Below, in pieces: positions 1 to 7,473 of a stretch of DNA of 22,099 nucleotides. Within the stretch, counting starts at the first letter, position 1. Every line of letters starts with the position of its first letter. The translations under genes were made by a program, and so were the position numbers. Source of the DNA: Lachnospira sp. UBA4285 (lineage in GTDB: Bacteria; Bacillota; Clostridia; Lachnospirales; Lachnospiraceae); NCBI GenBank assembly GCA_002394965.1, contig DGVL01000033.1, positions 1 through 22,099 on the forward strand, read 5' to 3'. The notes beneath the pieces are model-generated. The model worked only from the letters and a program-made list of their open reading frames with translations. It ran no database searches and was not told the DNA's origin.

Positions 1-671
1 TGTCCAAGTCCCTCGGCAACGTCGTGAACCCGGACGACCTGGTGAAGAGCCACGGCGCGGACGCACTGCGTCTGTACGAGATGTTCATGGGGCCGCTGAA
101 TGCCAGCAAGCCGTGGTCGGCCAAGGGCATGGACGGTGCCCGCAAGTGGCTCGACCGCGTATACCGCGTTGTCACATCGGACAACATGGTAGTTGATGAG
201 CCGACTCCGGAACTTGACTACAGTTATAACTGCATGATCCGCAAGGTGACAGAGGATTACGGGACGCTGAGCTTTAACACGGCGATCTCCCAGATGATGA
301 TTTTCATCAATGACGTCAACAAGAACGGCAGGGTGAACCGGGAGATGATGGAAGGCTTCGTCAAGGTCCTGAATCCGGTTGCGCCGCACATCACGGAAGA
401 GATGTGGACCGATCTCACCGGAAAGACAGGAATTACCTATGAGACCTGGCCGTCCTATGATCCGGCCAAGACGGTCGCTGCCAGCGTGACGATCGCCGTT
501 CAGGTCAACGGCAAGATGCGCGGCAAGTTCGATATTGCAAAGGATACCGACAGGCAGACGCTTCAGGAAAAGGCTCTGGAGCTCAATACCGTCGCCAGAC
601 AGGTCGAGGGTAAGACGATCCGCAAGGTGATCGTAGTCCCGAACAAGATTGTCAACATCATCGCGGGGTGA
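1..671 (+). CDS. leuS: Leucyl-tRNA synthetase, C-terminal part (5' end outside window)
   Basis: This is the 3' part of a class I leucyl-tRNA synthetase, which charges tRNA-Leu in the cytoplasm. The reading frame is already open at base 1: bases 1-14 complete a KMSKS-type ATP-binding loop (MSKS followed by LGNVVNPDD), the motif that sits late in the catalytic core. It is followed by the helical anticodon-binding domain, with the typical segments PHITEEMW and TYETWPSYD, and the small C-terminal domain that carries VQVNGKMRGKF and ends in VVPNKIVNIIAG. About 223 codons are visible, roughly the last quarter of a normal enzyme of about 800 residues. The stop is TGA at 669-671 and a strong terminator follows. 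I see no frameshift or damage. The identification is confident; only the 5' end is missing. Confidence 0.97.
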   Translation, partial: SKSLGNVVNPDDLVKSHGADALRLYEMFMGPLNASKPWSAKGMDGARKWLDRVYRVVTSDNMVVDEPTPELDYSYNCMIRKVTEDYGTLSFNTAISQMMIFINDVNKNGRVNREMMEGFVKVLNPVAPHITEEMWTDLTGKTGITYETWPSYDPAKTVAASVTIAVQVNGKMRGKFDIAKDTDRQTLQEKALELNTVARQVEGKTIRKVIVVPNKIVNIIAG

Positions 672-688
672 TCCGATCTGGTCACACA

Positions 689-732
689 GGCACCGGCTTT
701 CCGTCAGAAGGGGAGTCCGGTGCCTTTTCTTT
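689..732 (+). terminator. Intrinsic terminator of leuS
   Basis: A perfect 8-bp stem, GGCACCGG (689-696) with CCGGTGCC (717-724), is followed by TTTTCTTT. It lies 18 bases after the leuS stop and just before the RBS of the next gene, so the downstream pair probably depends on partial read-through or on a promoter I could not find in the short gap. Confidence 0.85.
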
Positions 733-753
733 CGGGCAGGAGAATAAATAAGA

Positions 754-1434
754 ATGAAAGAACAATACAAAGAAATGCCGAAGGGAGTCCGGATCGGCGA
801 GAGTGTATTTGACATCGCGTATCTGCTGTTTGATCTGATCGCCGGCCTTGTGTTCCTCACGCATGCTGACGGGCGGACGCTTTTTAATCTGTACGGCGCG
901 CTGACGCTGCTGCTTGGCGGCGGGGACGCATTCCACCTGATCCCGCGGGTGCAAATGCACCTGCGCGGAAGAGACGGAAAGACGGATTTTAAGCTGGGAC
1001 TCGGGAAAGCCGTAACCTCGGTGACGATGACGGTCTTTTACATTCTGCTTCTGTATATCTGGCGGGAACTGTTCCCGGAAGTGAGTGTACCGGCCGCTAT
1101 TCCTGTCCTCATCTGGGCGACGGCACTTCTGCGCATCGGTATCTGCTTCTTCCCGCAGAACAACTGGTTTTCTCCGGAAGATAATCTGCGCTGGTCTCTG
1201 TATCGTAATATACCGTTCGCCGTCACCGGCATTCTGGTGATTGCCCTGTTTGCACGATCCGGAAACGCCGGCGGGTATGGCATGTGGCGGATGTGCATTG
1301 CGATTGCGCTGAGTTTCGGCTTCTATCTTCCGGTAACACTCTTTGCCGGCCGCAAGCCGGCCATCGGCGCACTGATGATGCCGAAAACCCTGATGTATGT
1401 GTGGATCATCTGCATGGGACTCTCGCTTCTGTGA
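754..1434 (+). CDS. Multi-pass membrane protein of unknown function
   Basis: I do not recognise the family of this 226-residue protein. After a short polar N-terminus it has about six or seven hydrophobic stretches (near residues 18-37, 44-60, 87-106, 112-128, 150-166, 178-196 and 210-226), which points to an integral membrane protein with small loops. No catalytic motif, ATP-binding site or signal peptide is visible. The start ATG has AGGAGA (738-743) ten bases upstream. The HAD phosphatase gene begins 27 bases after its stop on the same strand, so the two are probably cotranscribed. The gene sits directly behind the leuS terminator with no obvious promoter of its own. The gene call is firm because of the long open frame and RBS; the function is open. 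Confidence 0.8.
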   Translation: MKEQYKEMPKGVRIGESVFDIAYLLFDLIAGLVFLTHADGRTLFNLYGALTLLLGGGDAFHLIPRVQMHLRGRDGKTDFKLGLGKAVTSVTMTVFYILLLYIWRELFPEVSVPAAIPVLIWATALLRIGICFFPQNNWFSPEDNLRWSLYRNIPFAVTGILVIALFARSGNAGGYGMWRMCIAIALSFGFYLPVTLFAGRKPAIGALMMPKTLMYVWIICMGLSLL

Positions 1435-1461
1435 CAACTTTCTGTGACAAATGGTGACGGT

Positions 1462-2064
1462 ATGATTCAGAATATTATATTTGACATCGGGAATGTCCTG
1501 ATGAAATATGACCCGGACGGCTGCATCTACGGCACGTTTGAACGCCAGACGGCGGACCGGGTCTGCGACGCGCTGTTTCACTCCGGTCTCTGGGTGGAAC
1601 TGGACAGAGGGATTATGCCGGAGAAAGAGATCCTCGCTGGCTTCATGCGGCGCTGCCCGGATGTGTCGGAACAGATTGCCTTTCAGTACGAAAACATGGG
1701 AAATTTCTGCAGTGCGTATTCCGGAACCCTGCCGTGGCTCCGGCGTCTGAAAAAGGACTACAGACTTTATTATCTCAGCAATTATTCGGTGCCGATGCGC
1801 CGGCGCACCACCGCTGTGCTGAACTCGTTTCTTCCGCTCATGGACGGAGGCATCTTTTCCTGTGATGTCGGGAAGATCAAGCCGGATCCGGAGATCTACC
1901 AGATGCTGTTTGACAGGTACTGTCTTGATCCGTCGCAGTGCGTTTTTCTCGATGATTCGGCAGTCAATGTCCGGGCAGCCGAAGCTCTCGGCATGAGAGC
2001 GGTGGTGGCAGGAGAGCCTGCCGAGACCAGAAAGGAATTGGACCGGCTGCTGGAAGAGGCGTGA
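1462..2064 (+). CDS. HAD-superfamily phosphatase (YihX-like)
   Basis: A 200-residue haloacid-dehalogenase hydrolase, probably a cytoplasmic phosphatase acting on a small phosphorylated metabolite. Motif I is FDIGNVL near residue 7 with the nucleophile Asp8; the usual second Asp is Gly, as in the YihX-type subgroup (FDxGNVL). Motif II is YYLSNYS (Ser106), motif III is GKIKPDPEIY (Lys138/Lys140) and motif IV is FLDDSAVNV (Asp164-Asp165). The insert between motifs I and II fits a small helical C1 cap. I chose ATG 1462 over the upstream in-frame GTG 1444 because the product then begins MIQNIIFDIG, as family members do, and a GGTGA lies just before it. The exact substrate cannot be read from sequence; sugar-1-phosphates are known for E. 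coli YihX. Its stop lies 7 bases from the convergent CapA gene, with no terminator visible between. Confidence 0.88.
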   Translation: MIQNIIFDIGNVLMKYDPDGCIYGTFERQTADRVCDALFHSGLWVELDRGIMPEKEILAGFMRRCPDVSEQIAFQYENMGNFCSAYSGTLPWLRRLKKDYRLYYLSNYSVPMRRRTTAVLNSFLPLMDGGIFSCDVGKIKPDPEIYQMLFDRYCLDPSQCVFLDDSAVNVRAAEALGMRAVVAGEPAETRKELDRLLEEA

Positions 2065-2071
2065 GTATTTC

Positions 2072-3289
2072 TTAAAATCCGCCGACGGTGACAACGTCGG
2101 TCATCTCTGTGATGATTGGCTTGTATTCTTCATAGACAGTCTTGTAATCCGGCAGGTGCGCCTCATCGATCTGTGAAAAAGGTATTACATCATGGTCGGT
2201 CATGGCGCCCTCCGTGTAGTAAAAGTACAGAAGGTCTGCGTGGATGTCTTTCAGGCAGACTTCTGTGCTTCCGTCTGGCAGCGTTGTCTTTTGTATTGTC
2301 AGCCCGGCCATCATCTCGATCCGGCTCAGATCATATTGAAGGGCCACAACATTGCCCAGCGAATAAAAGCAGATTGTGCGGCCGTTGATCCAATCGACAG
2401 GCTGAATGCAGTGCGGATGCGTGCCGATGATGATATCTGCCCCGGCATCGGAAAGCTGATGGGCAAGCGTTATCTGTGACTCGCTTGGCTCTGTCTGATA
2501 TTCCTGCCCCCAGTGCATGGCCACAATGACAACATCGGCCTTTTTTCGGGCGTCTCGTACTTTCTGCAGCAGTTCGTCAACTCTGCCGTCGTAGCAGGCG
2601 ACCAGATAGTCCTGCCCTTCGGGCGGCCTGATGCCATTCGTGCCATAGGTGTAGGAAAGAAAGGCAAATGTGATGCCGTTGATCTCATGAATCGGAATGG
2701 CGTCGTAGTCTTTCTGTGACAGATAGGTCCCGGCGGTGATCATCTCCGGATGAGCGTTCCAGTAACCGGCGGAATGCTTAATGCCGCTGACGCCCTGATC
2801 CAGCGCGTGGTTGTTGGCAAGAGACGTCATGTTGAAGCCGAGCGAGAGCATATAATCGCCCCAGTCTGTCAGTCCGTTGAAGCACGGATACCCTCTGGCC
2901 CCCAGCTCGTCTCCGCCCAGAATGGTCTCCTGATTGTAATAGCGCAGATCGTACTGGCGGGCAAGCGCGCCGACGCGGTCCAGCAGGGTGAACGTATAGG
3001 TCCCGTGCTCATTCAGCGCGTTGTTTTCAATCCCCGCATGCAGCAGCGCGTCTCCCACCATGAACAGCGAAGCACTCTGTACCACCGGTTCAGGCTTCGT
3101 CTCCGGTTCGGATACAGATGAAGCCGTGACGTCAGACTGCACCTCCTGGACAGTCTGCTCCCGGCAGACATCCTGCGGGATTGTGCCGGCATGTATCTGG
3201 CTGCGTGAGTACCCGAAAACCGCGGCTGTTCCCAAAAGGATGATCACGCAGGTGATCGCAACAAATCGGTTGAATGCATTGTCGCTCAT
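2072..3289 (-). CDS. CapA-family metallophosphatase-like protein, membrane anchored
   Basis: A 405-residue protein with a PGA_cap (CapA/PgsA) domain, a calcineurin-like metallophosphoesterase fold found in poly-gamma-glutamate synthesis and in other cell-surface processes. Residues 8-28 form a hydrophobic N-terminal anchor, followed by a low-complexity linker rich in Ser, Glu, Pro and Val (about 40-75), so the domain should sit outside the membrane. Domain motifs in order: FMVGDALLHAG (Asp80), NQETILGG (119-126), SLANNHALDQG (Asn159-Asn160-His161), VAMHWGQEY (His259) and IIGTHPHCIQP (His291, His293). I chose ATG 3289 rather than the longest frame because it has an AGGGGA RBS and puts the anchor at the N-terminus. 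No capB or capC genes lie nearby, so a role in making a poly-glutamate capsule is not supported; the true substrate is unknown. Confidence 0.9.
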   Translation of the reverse strand: MSDNAFNRFVAITCVIILLGTAAVFGYSRSQIHAGTIPQDVCREQTVQEVQSDVTASSVSEPETKPEPVVQSASLFMVGDALLHAGIENNALNEHGTYTFTLLDRVGALARQYDLRYYNQETILGGDELGARGYPCFNGLTDWGDYMLSLGFNMTSLANNHALDQGVSGIKHSAGYWNAHPEMITAGTYLSQKDYDAIPIHEINGITFAFLSYTYGTNGIRPPEGQDYLVACYDGRVDELLQKVRDARKKADVVIVAMHWGQEYQTEPSESQITLAHQLSDAGADIIIGTHPHCIQPVDWINGRTICFYSLGNVVALQYDLSRIEMMAGLTIQKTTLPDGSTEVCLKDIHADLLYFYYTEGAMTDHDVIPFSQIDEAHLPDYKTVYEEYKPIITEMTDVVTVGGF

Positions 3290-3370
3290 ACAGATTCCCC
3301 TGATGAACCGCAAGAAAAAACTGCTCTCTTGCGGAAGATGATTCCTGTCACACACGGATTGCCTGAAACC

Positions 3371-3376
3371 AGTATA
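3371..3376 (-). promoter_or_regulatory. Possible -10 box for the CapA-like gene
   Basis: TATACT is seen on the minus strand, preceded by a long T-rich stretch instead of a recognisable -35. It would give a leader of about 75 bases before ATG 3289. The call is weak because the -35 is not clear. Confidence 0.3.
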
Positions 3377-3387
3377 GCATGAAAATA

Positions 3388-3445
3388 AAAAATAAAAAAG
3401 AAAGAAATGCCGGAGGGTATGCGCACCACCACATCCCGCCGGCAT
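3388..3445 (-). terminator. Terminator-like hairpin facing the CapA-like gene
   Basis: On the minus strand an 11-bp stem with one mismatch (plus-strand arms 3407-3417 and 3435-3445, ATGCCGG...CCGGCAT) is followed by a T-rich run of about 20 bases. It has the form of an intrinsic terminator for minus-strand transcription arriving from the marR side. No minus-strand gene is seen upstream, so it may insulate the CapA-like gene from antisense transcription. Confidence 0.45.
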
Positions 3446-3449
3446 CTTA

Positions 3450-3527
3450 TCGTTGAGGCACCCGCCGGTGCCCTATCTTTTAGGTACCTTGACAAATGCC
3501 CGCCCGGCGCCTATTCTGTTAGGTACC
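3450..3527 (+). repeat. Two tandem 39-bp copies of a promoter/operator block
   Basis: Copy 1 spans 3450-3488 and copy 2 spans 3489-3527. Each has a CCGG-rich middle and ends in an almost identical TCTxTTAGGTACC. The duplication puts one GGTACC palindrome before and one after the best promoter of the marR gene. Confidence 0.6.
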
Positions 3528-3530
3528 AAA
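3482..3530 (+). promoter_or_regulatory. marR promoter with flanking GGTACC operators
   Basis: TTGACA (3489-3494) and TATTCT (3512-3517) are separated by exactly 17 bases, a good sigma-A promoter. The perfect palindrome AGGTACCT (3482-3489) overlaps the -35, and a second site TTxGGTACCxAA (3519-3530) covers the expected transcription start. That placement fits autorepression by the downstream MarR protein, which is inference. A weaker start, TTGAGG (3453) / TATCTT (3474), lies in the upstream repeat copy. Confidence 0.6.
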
Positions 3531-3557
3531 CAAATTGGAAAGGACGGCGCCATACAT

Positions 3558-4097
3558 ATGCAAAAAGAGGGCGGACCAGATGGAGGATTAGGACAGGGCA
3601 GCCGGTCCGGGACCGGCGAGAGGACTGGACAGAGGCATGAGACTGCTGACAGGAACCGGAAGCTGATTCTGAATTTCCGCGACATCAGCCGCACGATGAG
3701 CCGGCTGTATGAAGGGCGCGGCAGTCAGAAGCGGGTCCTGATTCTGATCCGCGAGGCGGGCGGAAGCATCACGCAGCGGGAACTTACAGAAAGACTTGGC
3801 ATCCGGCCGGGCAGCGCCAGCGAGCTCATCGGCAAGCTGGAGAAGTCGGGGCTTGTGGTGCGCTCCGTAAACTCTGCGGATCGCAGGATATCGGATCTTT
3901 CCCTGAGCGAAACAGGAGAGCTGGCAGCCGGAGAGGCGCTGGCGGACCGGGTGAAGCGGCACGAGGAGATGTTTGGCTGCCTGACGGATGAGGAGAAGGA
4001 GACACTGACGGGGCTTCTCGAGAAGATCAATGCAAACTGGCGGGTGCGCTACGGCGGCACGAAGCAGCGGACGGATTCCCGCGGGAACAGGAACTGA
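3558..4097 (+). CDS. MarR-family transcriptional regulator
   Basis: A 179-residue winged-helix repressor. The DNA-binding part runs from about residue 55 to 120: QKRVLILIREAGGSITQREL, then the recognition region GIRPGSASELIGKLEKSGLV, then a wing with SADRR (106-110) and LSLSETG. The flanking helices would form the dimer interface. The first 35 or so residues are Gly/Arg rich and unlike the rest. ATG 3558 was chosen because it lies about 35 bases downstream of the predicted start of the TTGACA/TATTCT promoter, with GGAAAGGA upstream; earlier in-frame starts would lie inside the promoter. The next gene is an ABC exporter half on the same strand, the common arrangement in which MarR represses an efflux system until a drug or other ligand binds. 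The ligand is unknown. Confidence 0.88.
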   Translation: MQKEGGPDGGLGQGSRSGTGERTGQRHETADRNRKLILNFRDISRTMSRLYEGRGSQKRVLILIREAGGSITQRELTERLGIRPGSASELIGKLEKSGLVVRSVNSADRRISDLSLSETGELAAGEALADRVKRHEEMFGCLTDEEKETLTGLLEKINANWRVRYGGTKQRTDSRGNRN

Positions 4098-4146
4098 GGC
4101 GGGGGATAAGGGTGAACACAGGCAGCCTGCGGTGAATATCCCTGGC

Positions 4147-5916
4147 ATGGGCCGCCGCGAGCGCTTTCAGACGGTCGAACACGCGGAGGATGCCGGGAAG
4201 ACTGTCCGCCGGCTGGTGGGATATTTCACGCGCCAGAAGCCGCTCGTTGTGCTGATGCTGGCGGTGGTCATTGCCGGGACCCTATGTGGTGTGCTGGCTC
4301 CGGCCCTTCAGAGCAACGCGGTCGACATCATCGCAGGCGAGCGCTCAGGAGATCTTGCCTCAACCATCGCCCTGATGCTGACCATCTATCTGTGCTACGG
4401 AATCAGCCAGCTGTTCCAGAACTTCTGCAGCGCGCATCTCAGCCAGCGCATCGTCAGCCGGATGCGGGAGGACCTGTTCGGGAAAATCGTCGATCTCCCC
4501 GTGCGATATCTGGACACACATTCCCACGGCGACGTCATGAGCCGCATGACCAATGACATTGAAAATATTTCAACCACCGTCTCACAGTCTCTGCCGTCCC
4601 TCTTTGCGGGACTGCTCACCATCGCGGGCACGGCGGCGGTCATGCTGCACTACTGTTGGCAGCTGGCTCTTTTAAGTTTTGTGACGGTGCTGCTGACACT
4701 CCTTGCCACAAAGTTTTTATCCGGTCAGGTCCGCCGCTTTTCGCGGCAGAGGCAGCGCCTGCTCGGACAGCTGAACGGCACGGTAGAGGAGATGATCTCC
4801 GGGTACAGGACGGTCGCAGCATACGATCATCAGAAGCTGACAGAGGAGGAATTCTGTACCACAGCGGATTCTCTCACCAGGGCGGGTATCCGGACCGATG
4901 TGTTCAGTGGGGTGATGGGGCCGGTCATGAACTGTATCGGCAATATCGGGTTCGTCATTATCGCGGCGTTCGGCGGGTATTTTTCCGTGAACGGGCTGAT
5001 CTCCGTAGGCGTGATCTCCGCGTTCATCGTGTACGCGAGGCAGTTCTCCCGGCCGATCAATGAACTCGCTCAGATCTACGGGCAGATGCAGACGGCATTG
5101 GCAGGCGCCGAGCGGGTATTTGCAGTTCTTGACGAGAAGAGTGAGAACATGACGGGCGGAGAGCTCGCGGATGGCGGCGAGTGGGCCGTGAGATTCGAGA
5201 ATGTGAACTTCGCCTATGAAAAAGGACATCCGGTGCTCCGGGATTTTACGCTCACGGTGCCCTCCGGAAAGAAGGTCGCGCTGGTCGGCGCGACCGGCAG
5301 CGGAAAGACTACGGTCGTCAACCTTCTGATGCGATTCTACGACGCGGACAGCGGAAGGATTACAATCAACGGGCAGGATGTAAACGGCATTGCACGAGAG
5401 GAAGTTCGACGGAATGTCTCCATCGTACTGCAGGACACCGTCCTTTTCACCGATACGGTGCGCAATAACCTCACCTACGGGAACGCGCAGGCTTCGGAGG
5501 AGAGGGTGAAGGAGGCGGCGGAGATCAGTCACTGCGCCGGAGTCATCCGCAGCCTGCCGCAGGGGCTTGACACGGTGCTTGCGGATGGCGGTGAGAGCAT
5601 CAGTCAGGGACAGCGCCAGCTTCTTGCGATCGCCCGGGCATTCGTCGCGGATCCGAAGGTTCTGATCCTGGACGAGGCGACATCCAATGTGGACACGCGC
5701 ACGGAGAAGGCGATCCAGGATGCCATGCAGCGCATCATGAAAGACCGCACGAGTATAGTCATCGCCCACCGGCTCTCAACGATACGGGATTCGGATGAGA
5801 TCATTGTCATGGATCACGGGCGCATTGTCGAGCGCGGGAACCACGAGGAGCTGCTTGCGCGCCGCGGCCGGTACTACGAGCTGTACATGACGCAGTTTGC
5901 CGGAAGACAGACGTGA
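4147..5916 (+). CDS. ABC exporter half-transporter (fused membrane and ATPase domains)
   Basis: A 589-residue type IV (exporter) half-transporter. Membrane helices lie in residues 30-330 (for example 33-53, 72-92, 150-190, 258-295). The nucleotide-binding domain follows, with Walker A GATGSGKTT (381-389), Q-loop VLQD (Gln429), signature ISQGQ (485-489), Walker B LILDE (506-510, catalytic Glu present) and H-loop His541. All ATPase motifs are intact. Such proteins work as dimers; in many clostridia this form, with ISQGQRQLLAIARA, is the second half of a heterodimer encoded behind another ABC gene, but no partner is present here. The start is uncertain: ATG 4147 has GGTGA 11 bases upstream, while in-frame GTG 4132 would add five residues. 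It probably exports drugs, lipids or peptides; nothing in the sequence decides which. Confidence 0.92.
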   Translation: MGRRERFQTVEHAEDAGKTVRRLVGYFTRQKPLVVLMLAVVIAGTLCGVLAPALQSNAVDIIAGERSGDLASTIALMLTIYLCYGISQLFQNFCSAHLSQRIVSRMREDLFGKIVDLPVRYLDTHSHGDVMSRMTNDIENISTTVSQSLPSLFAGLLTIAGTAAVMLHYCWQLALLSFVTVLLTLLATKFLSGQVRRFSRQRQRLLGQLNGTVEEMISGYRTVAAYDHQKLTEEEFCTTADSLTRAGIRTDVFSGVMGPVMNCIGNIGFVIIAAFGGYFSVNGLISVGVISAFIVYARQFSRPINELAQIYGQMQTALAGAERVFAVLDEKSENMTGGELADGGEWAVRFENVNFAYEKGHPVLRDFTLTVPSGKKVALVGATGSGKTTVVNLLMRFYDADSGRITINGQDVNGIAREEVRRNVSIVLQDTVLFTDTVRNNLTYGNAQASEERVKEAAEISHCAGVIRSLPQGLDTVLADGGESISQGQRQLLAIARAFVADPKVLILDEATSNVDTRTEKAIQDAMQRIMKDRTSIVIAHRLSTIRDSDEIIVMDHGRIVERGNHEELLARRGRYYELYMTQFAGRQT

Positions 5917-5983
5917 CGCTTCGCGGCGTAGCGCGTAATACGAGGCTGCTGCAGATGCTGTCTCTGACAGAGGCAAGAGAAAG

Positions 5984-6018
5984 GCTCCCACATGCCGTCA
6001 GAGGCGTGGGAGCTTTTT
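5984..6018 (+). terminator. Intrinsic terminator after the ABC exporter
   Basis: GCTCCCAC (5984-5991) pairs with GTGGGAGC (6006-6013), extended inside by GCC/GGC, and is followed by TTTTT. It closes the marR-exporter unit and separates it from the ars operon. Confidence 0.88.
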
Positions 6019-6040
6019 GAAACAGCATCATATTTATATA

Positions 6041-6069
6041 TAGACATCTGTAAATGTGTGCGATATAAT
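6041..6069 (+). promoter_or_regulatory. ars operon promoter and possible ArsR operator
   Basis: TAGACA (6041-6046) and TATAAT (6064-6069) are separated by exactly 17 bases. The spacer carries a small dyad, ACAT-6-ATGT (6044-6057), where ArsR-type repressors usually bind. The promoter is well supported; the operator is inferred from position and symmetry. Confidence 0.7.
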
Positions 6070-6095
6070 ATTTCCATCTTCCGGAGGTGACCAAC

Positions 6096-6416
6096 ATGGG
6101 ATTCAGAGAAGACGTCAAAAGAATAAAGGCGCTCGCAGATGAAAACCGTCTTGCGATTATGCTCGCGCTGCAGCACGGAGAAAAGTGCGGATGCGAACTG
6201 CTGGACGAACTGAACATCACGCAGCCGACGCTGTCGCATCACATGAAAATTCTTGCAGACAGCGGACTTGTTGATTACTACAAGGAGGGGAAGTGGATGC
6301 GCTACTCCATCTCTGCAGACGGGGTCAGAAAGTTCCGGGAGATGATCGCTTCCTACGCCAGGTGCGACTGCGAAACAGACGGAAGTATATCCTGCGGTTG
6401 TGAGAAAAAGAAGTAA
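6096..6416 (+). CDS. arsR: ArsR-family metalloregulator
   Basis: A 106-residue winged-helix repressor that would release the ars promoter when it binds arsenite or a related thiophilic metal. It starts at ATG 6096 with GGAGG at 6083-6087. LADENRLAIMLAL (13-25) begins the DNA-binding core; EKCGCELLDEL (29-39) holds the Cys31-x-Cys33 pair in the position of the classic ArsR alpha-3 metal site; TQPTLSHHMKIL (42-53) is the recognition helix, and YYKEGKWMRY (61-70) is the wing. The C-terminus has four more cysteines (Cys90, 92, 100, 102) in CDC and CGC pairs, which could form a second metal site. It is followed 15 bases later by the efflux gene, the usual autoregulated arrangement. As(III) or Sb(III) as ligand is inferred from context. 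Confidence 0.92.
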   Translation: MGFREDVKRIKALADENRLAIMLALQHGEKCGCELLDELNITQPTLSHHMKILADSGLVDYYKEGKWMRYSISADGVRKFREMIASYARCDCETDGSISCGCEKKK

Positions 6417-6431
6417 TACGGAGTTGAAGTT

Positions 6432-7472
6432 ATGAACAGTAAGAAAAAGGCAATCAATACATTTCAGCGATATCTTTCTGTCTGGGTACTGCTCTGCATG
6501 GCGGCAGGCGTGCTGATCGGGCATTTTGTCCCGGCTGTACCGGCAGCACTTGGCAGACTTCAGATTTCCGGCATCTCGATCCCGATCGCTGTTCTCATCT
6601 GGATCATGATCTATCCTATGATGATGAAAGTGGACTTTCAGAGCGTAAGGCAGATTGGAAAGAACCCGAAAGGGCTGGTGCTCACGTGGATCGTGAACTG
6701 GCTGATCAAACCTTTCACTATGTACGGGATAGCGTATCTGTTTTTGTTTGTCGTATTCAAATCCCTGATCGCTCCGGAGCTGGCAACGCAGTATCTTGCC
6801 GGAGCCGTGCTTTTAGGCGCTGCTCCGTGTACGGCCATGGTATTTGTCTGGAGTGCGCTCACGAAGGGCAACCCTGCTTATACGGTCGTGCAGGTGGCTA
6901 CCAATGACCTGATTATCCTTGTGGCATTTGTTCCGATCGTAAAGTTCCTCCTGGGTGTCTCCAACGTGGCGGTTCCCTACAGCACTCTGTTCGTCAGCAT
7001 TCTTCTTTTTGTCGTGATCCCGCTGGCAGGCGGCATTCTGACAAGGATGGCGGTCATAAGGCAAAAAGGCGCGGATTACTTTGAGAATACATTTATCCAC
7101 AGATTCGACAATGCCACAACGGCGGGACTTCTGCTGACGCTGATTATTATTTTCAGCTCACAGGCAGAGGTGATTCTGTCTAATCCGCTCCATATAGTTC
7201 TGATCGCGGTGCCGCTTACCATCCAGACCTTCCTGATCTTTTTTATCGCGTACGGAGCGGGCAGGATGCTGAAGCTGCCGCATGACATCGCAGCTCCTGC
7301 CGGGATGATCGGCGCATCGAATTTCTTTGAGCTTGCGGTGGCGGTTGCGGTTGCGCTGTTTGGCACGACAAGCCCTGCCGCTCTCGCAACTACGGTAGGC
7401 GTTCTGACGGAGGTACCCGTCATGCTTCTGCTTGTGCGAATTGCCAATAAAACAAAGGCTGGTTTTGCGTAA
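6432..7472 (+). CDS. arsB: ACR3-family arsenite efflux transporter
   Basis: A 346-residue membrane carrier of the ACR3 (BART superfamily) type, which moves arsenite out of the cell using the proton gradient. About ten hydrophobic helices are spread along the chain. The two family hallmarks are present: GAAPCTAMVFVWS with the essential Cys133 in the fourth helix region, and APAGMIGASNFFELAVA with Glu300 near the ninth. VQVATNDL (153-160) and the basic GKNPKGL loop are also typical. The length matches the family. It lies directly behind arsR, shares its promoter, and is followed at once by remains of arsC. Many databases name this protein arsB or acr3; it is unrelated to the larger E. coli ArsB. 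Confidence 0.94.
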   Translation: MNSKKKAINTFQRYLSVWVLLCMAAGVLIGHFVPAVPAALGRLQISGISIPIAVLIWIMIYPMMMKVDFQSVRQIGKNPKGLVLTWIVNWLIKPFTMYGIAYLFLFVVFKSLIAPELATQYLAGAVLLGAAPCTAMVFVWSALTKGNPAYTVVQVATNDLIILVAFVPIVKFLLGVSNVAVPYSTLFVSILLFVVIPLAGGILTRMAVIRQKGADYFENTFIHRFDNATTAGLLLTLIIIFSSQAEVILSNPLHIVLIAVPLTIQTFLIFFIAYGAGRMLKLPHDIAAPAGMIGASNFFELAVAVAVALFGTTSPAALATTVGVLTEVPVMLLLVRIANKTKAGFA

Positions 7473-7473
7473 T

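Noticed and set aside
682..2094. Minus-strand open frame of 470 codons
   Set aside because: It lies opposite the membrane protein and HAD genes, has an Arg/His/Gln-rich composition and no recognisable domain.
4717..5769. Minus-strand open frame of 350 codons
   Set aside because: Antisense to the ABC exporter ATPase domain; no motif or RBS.
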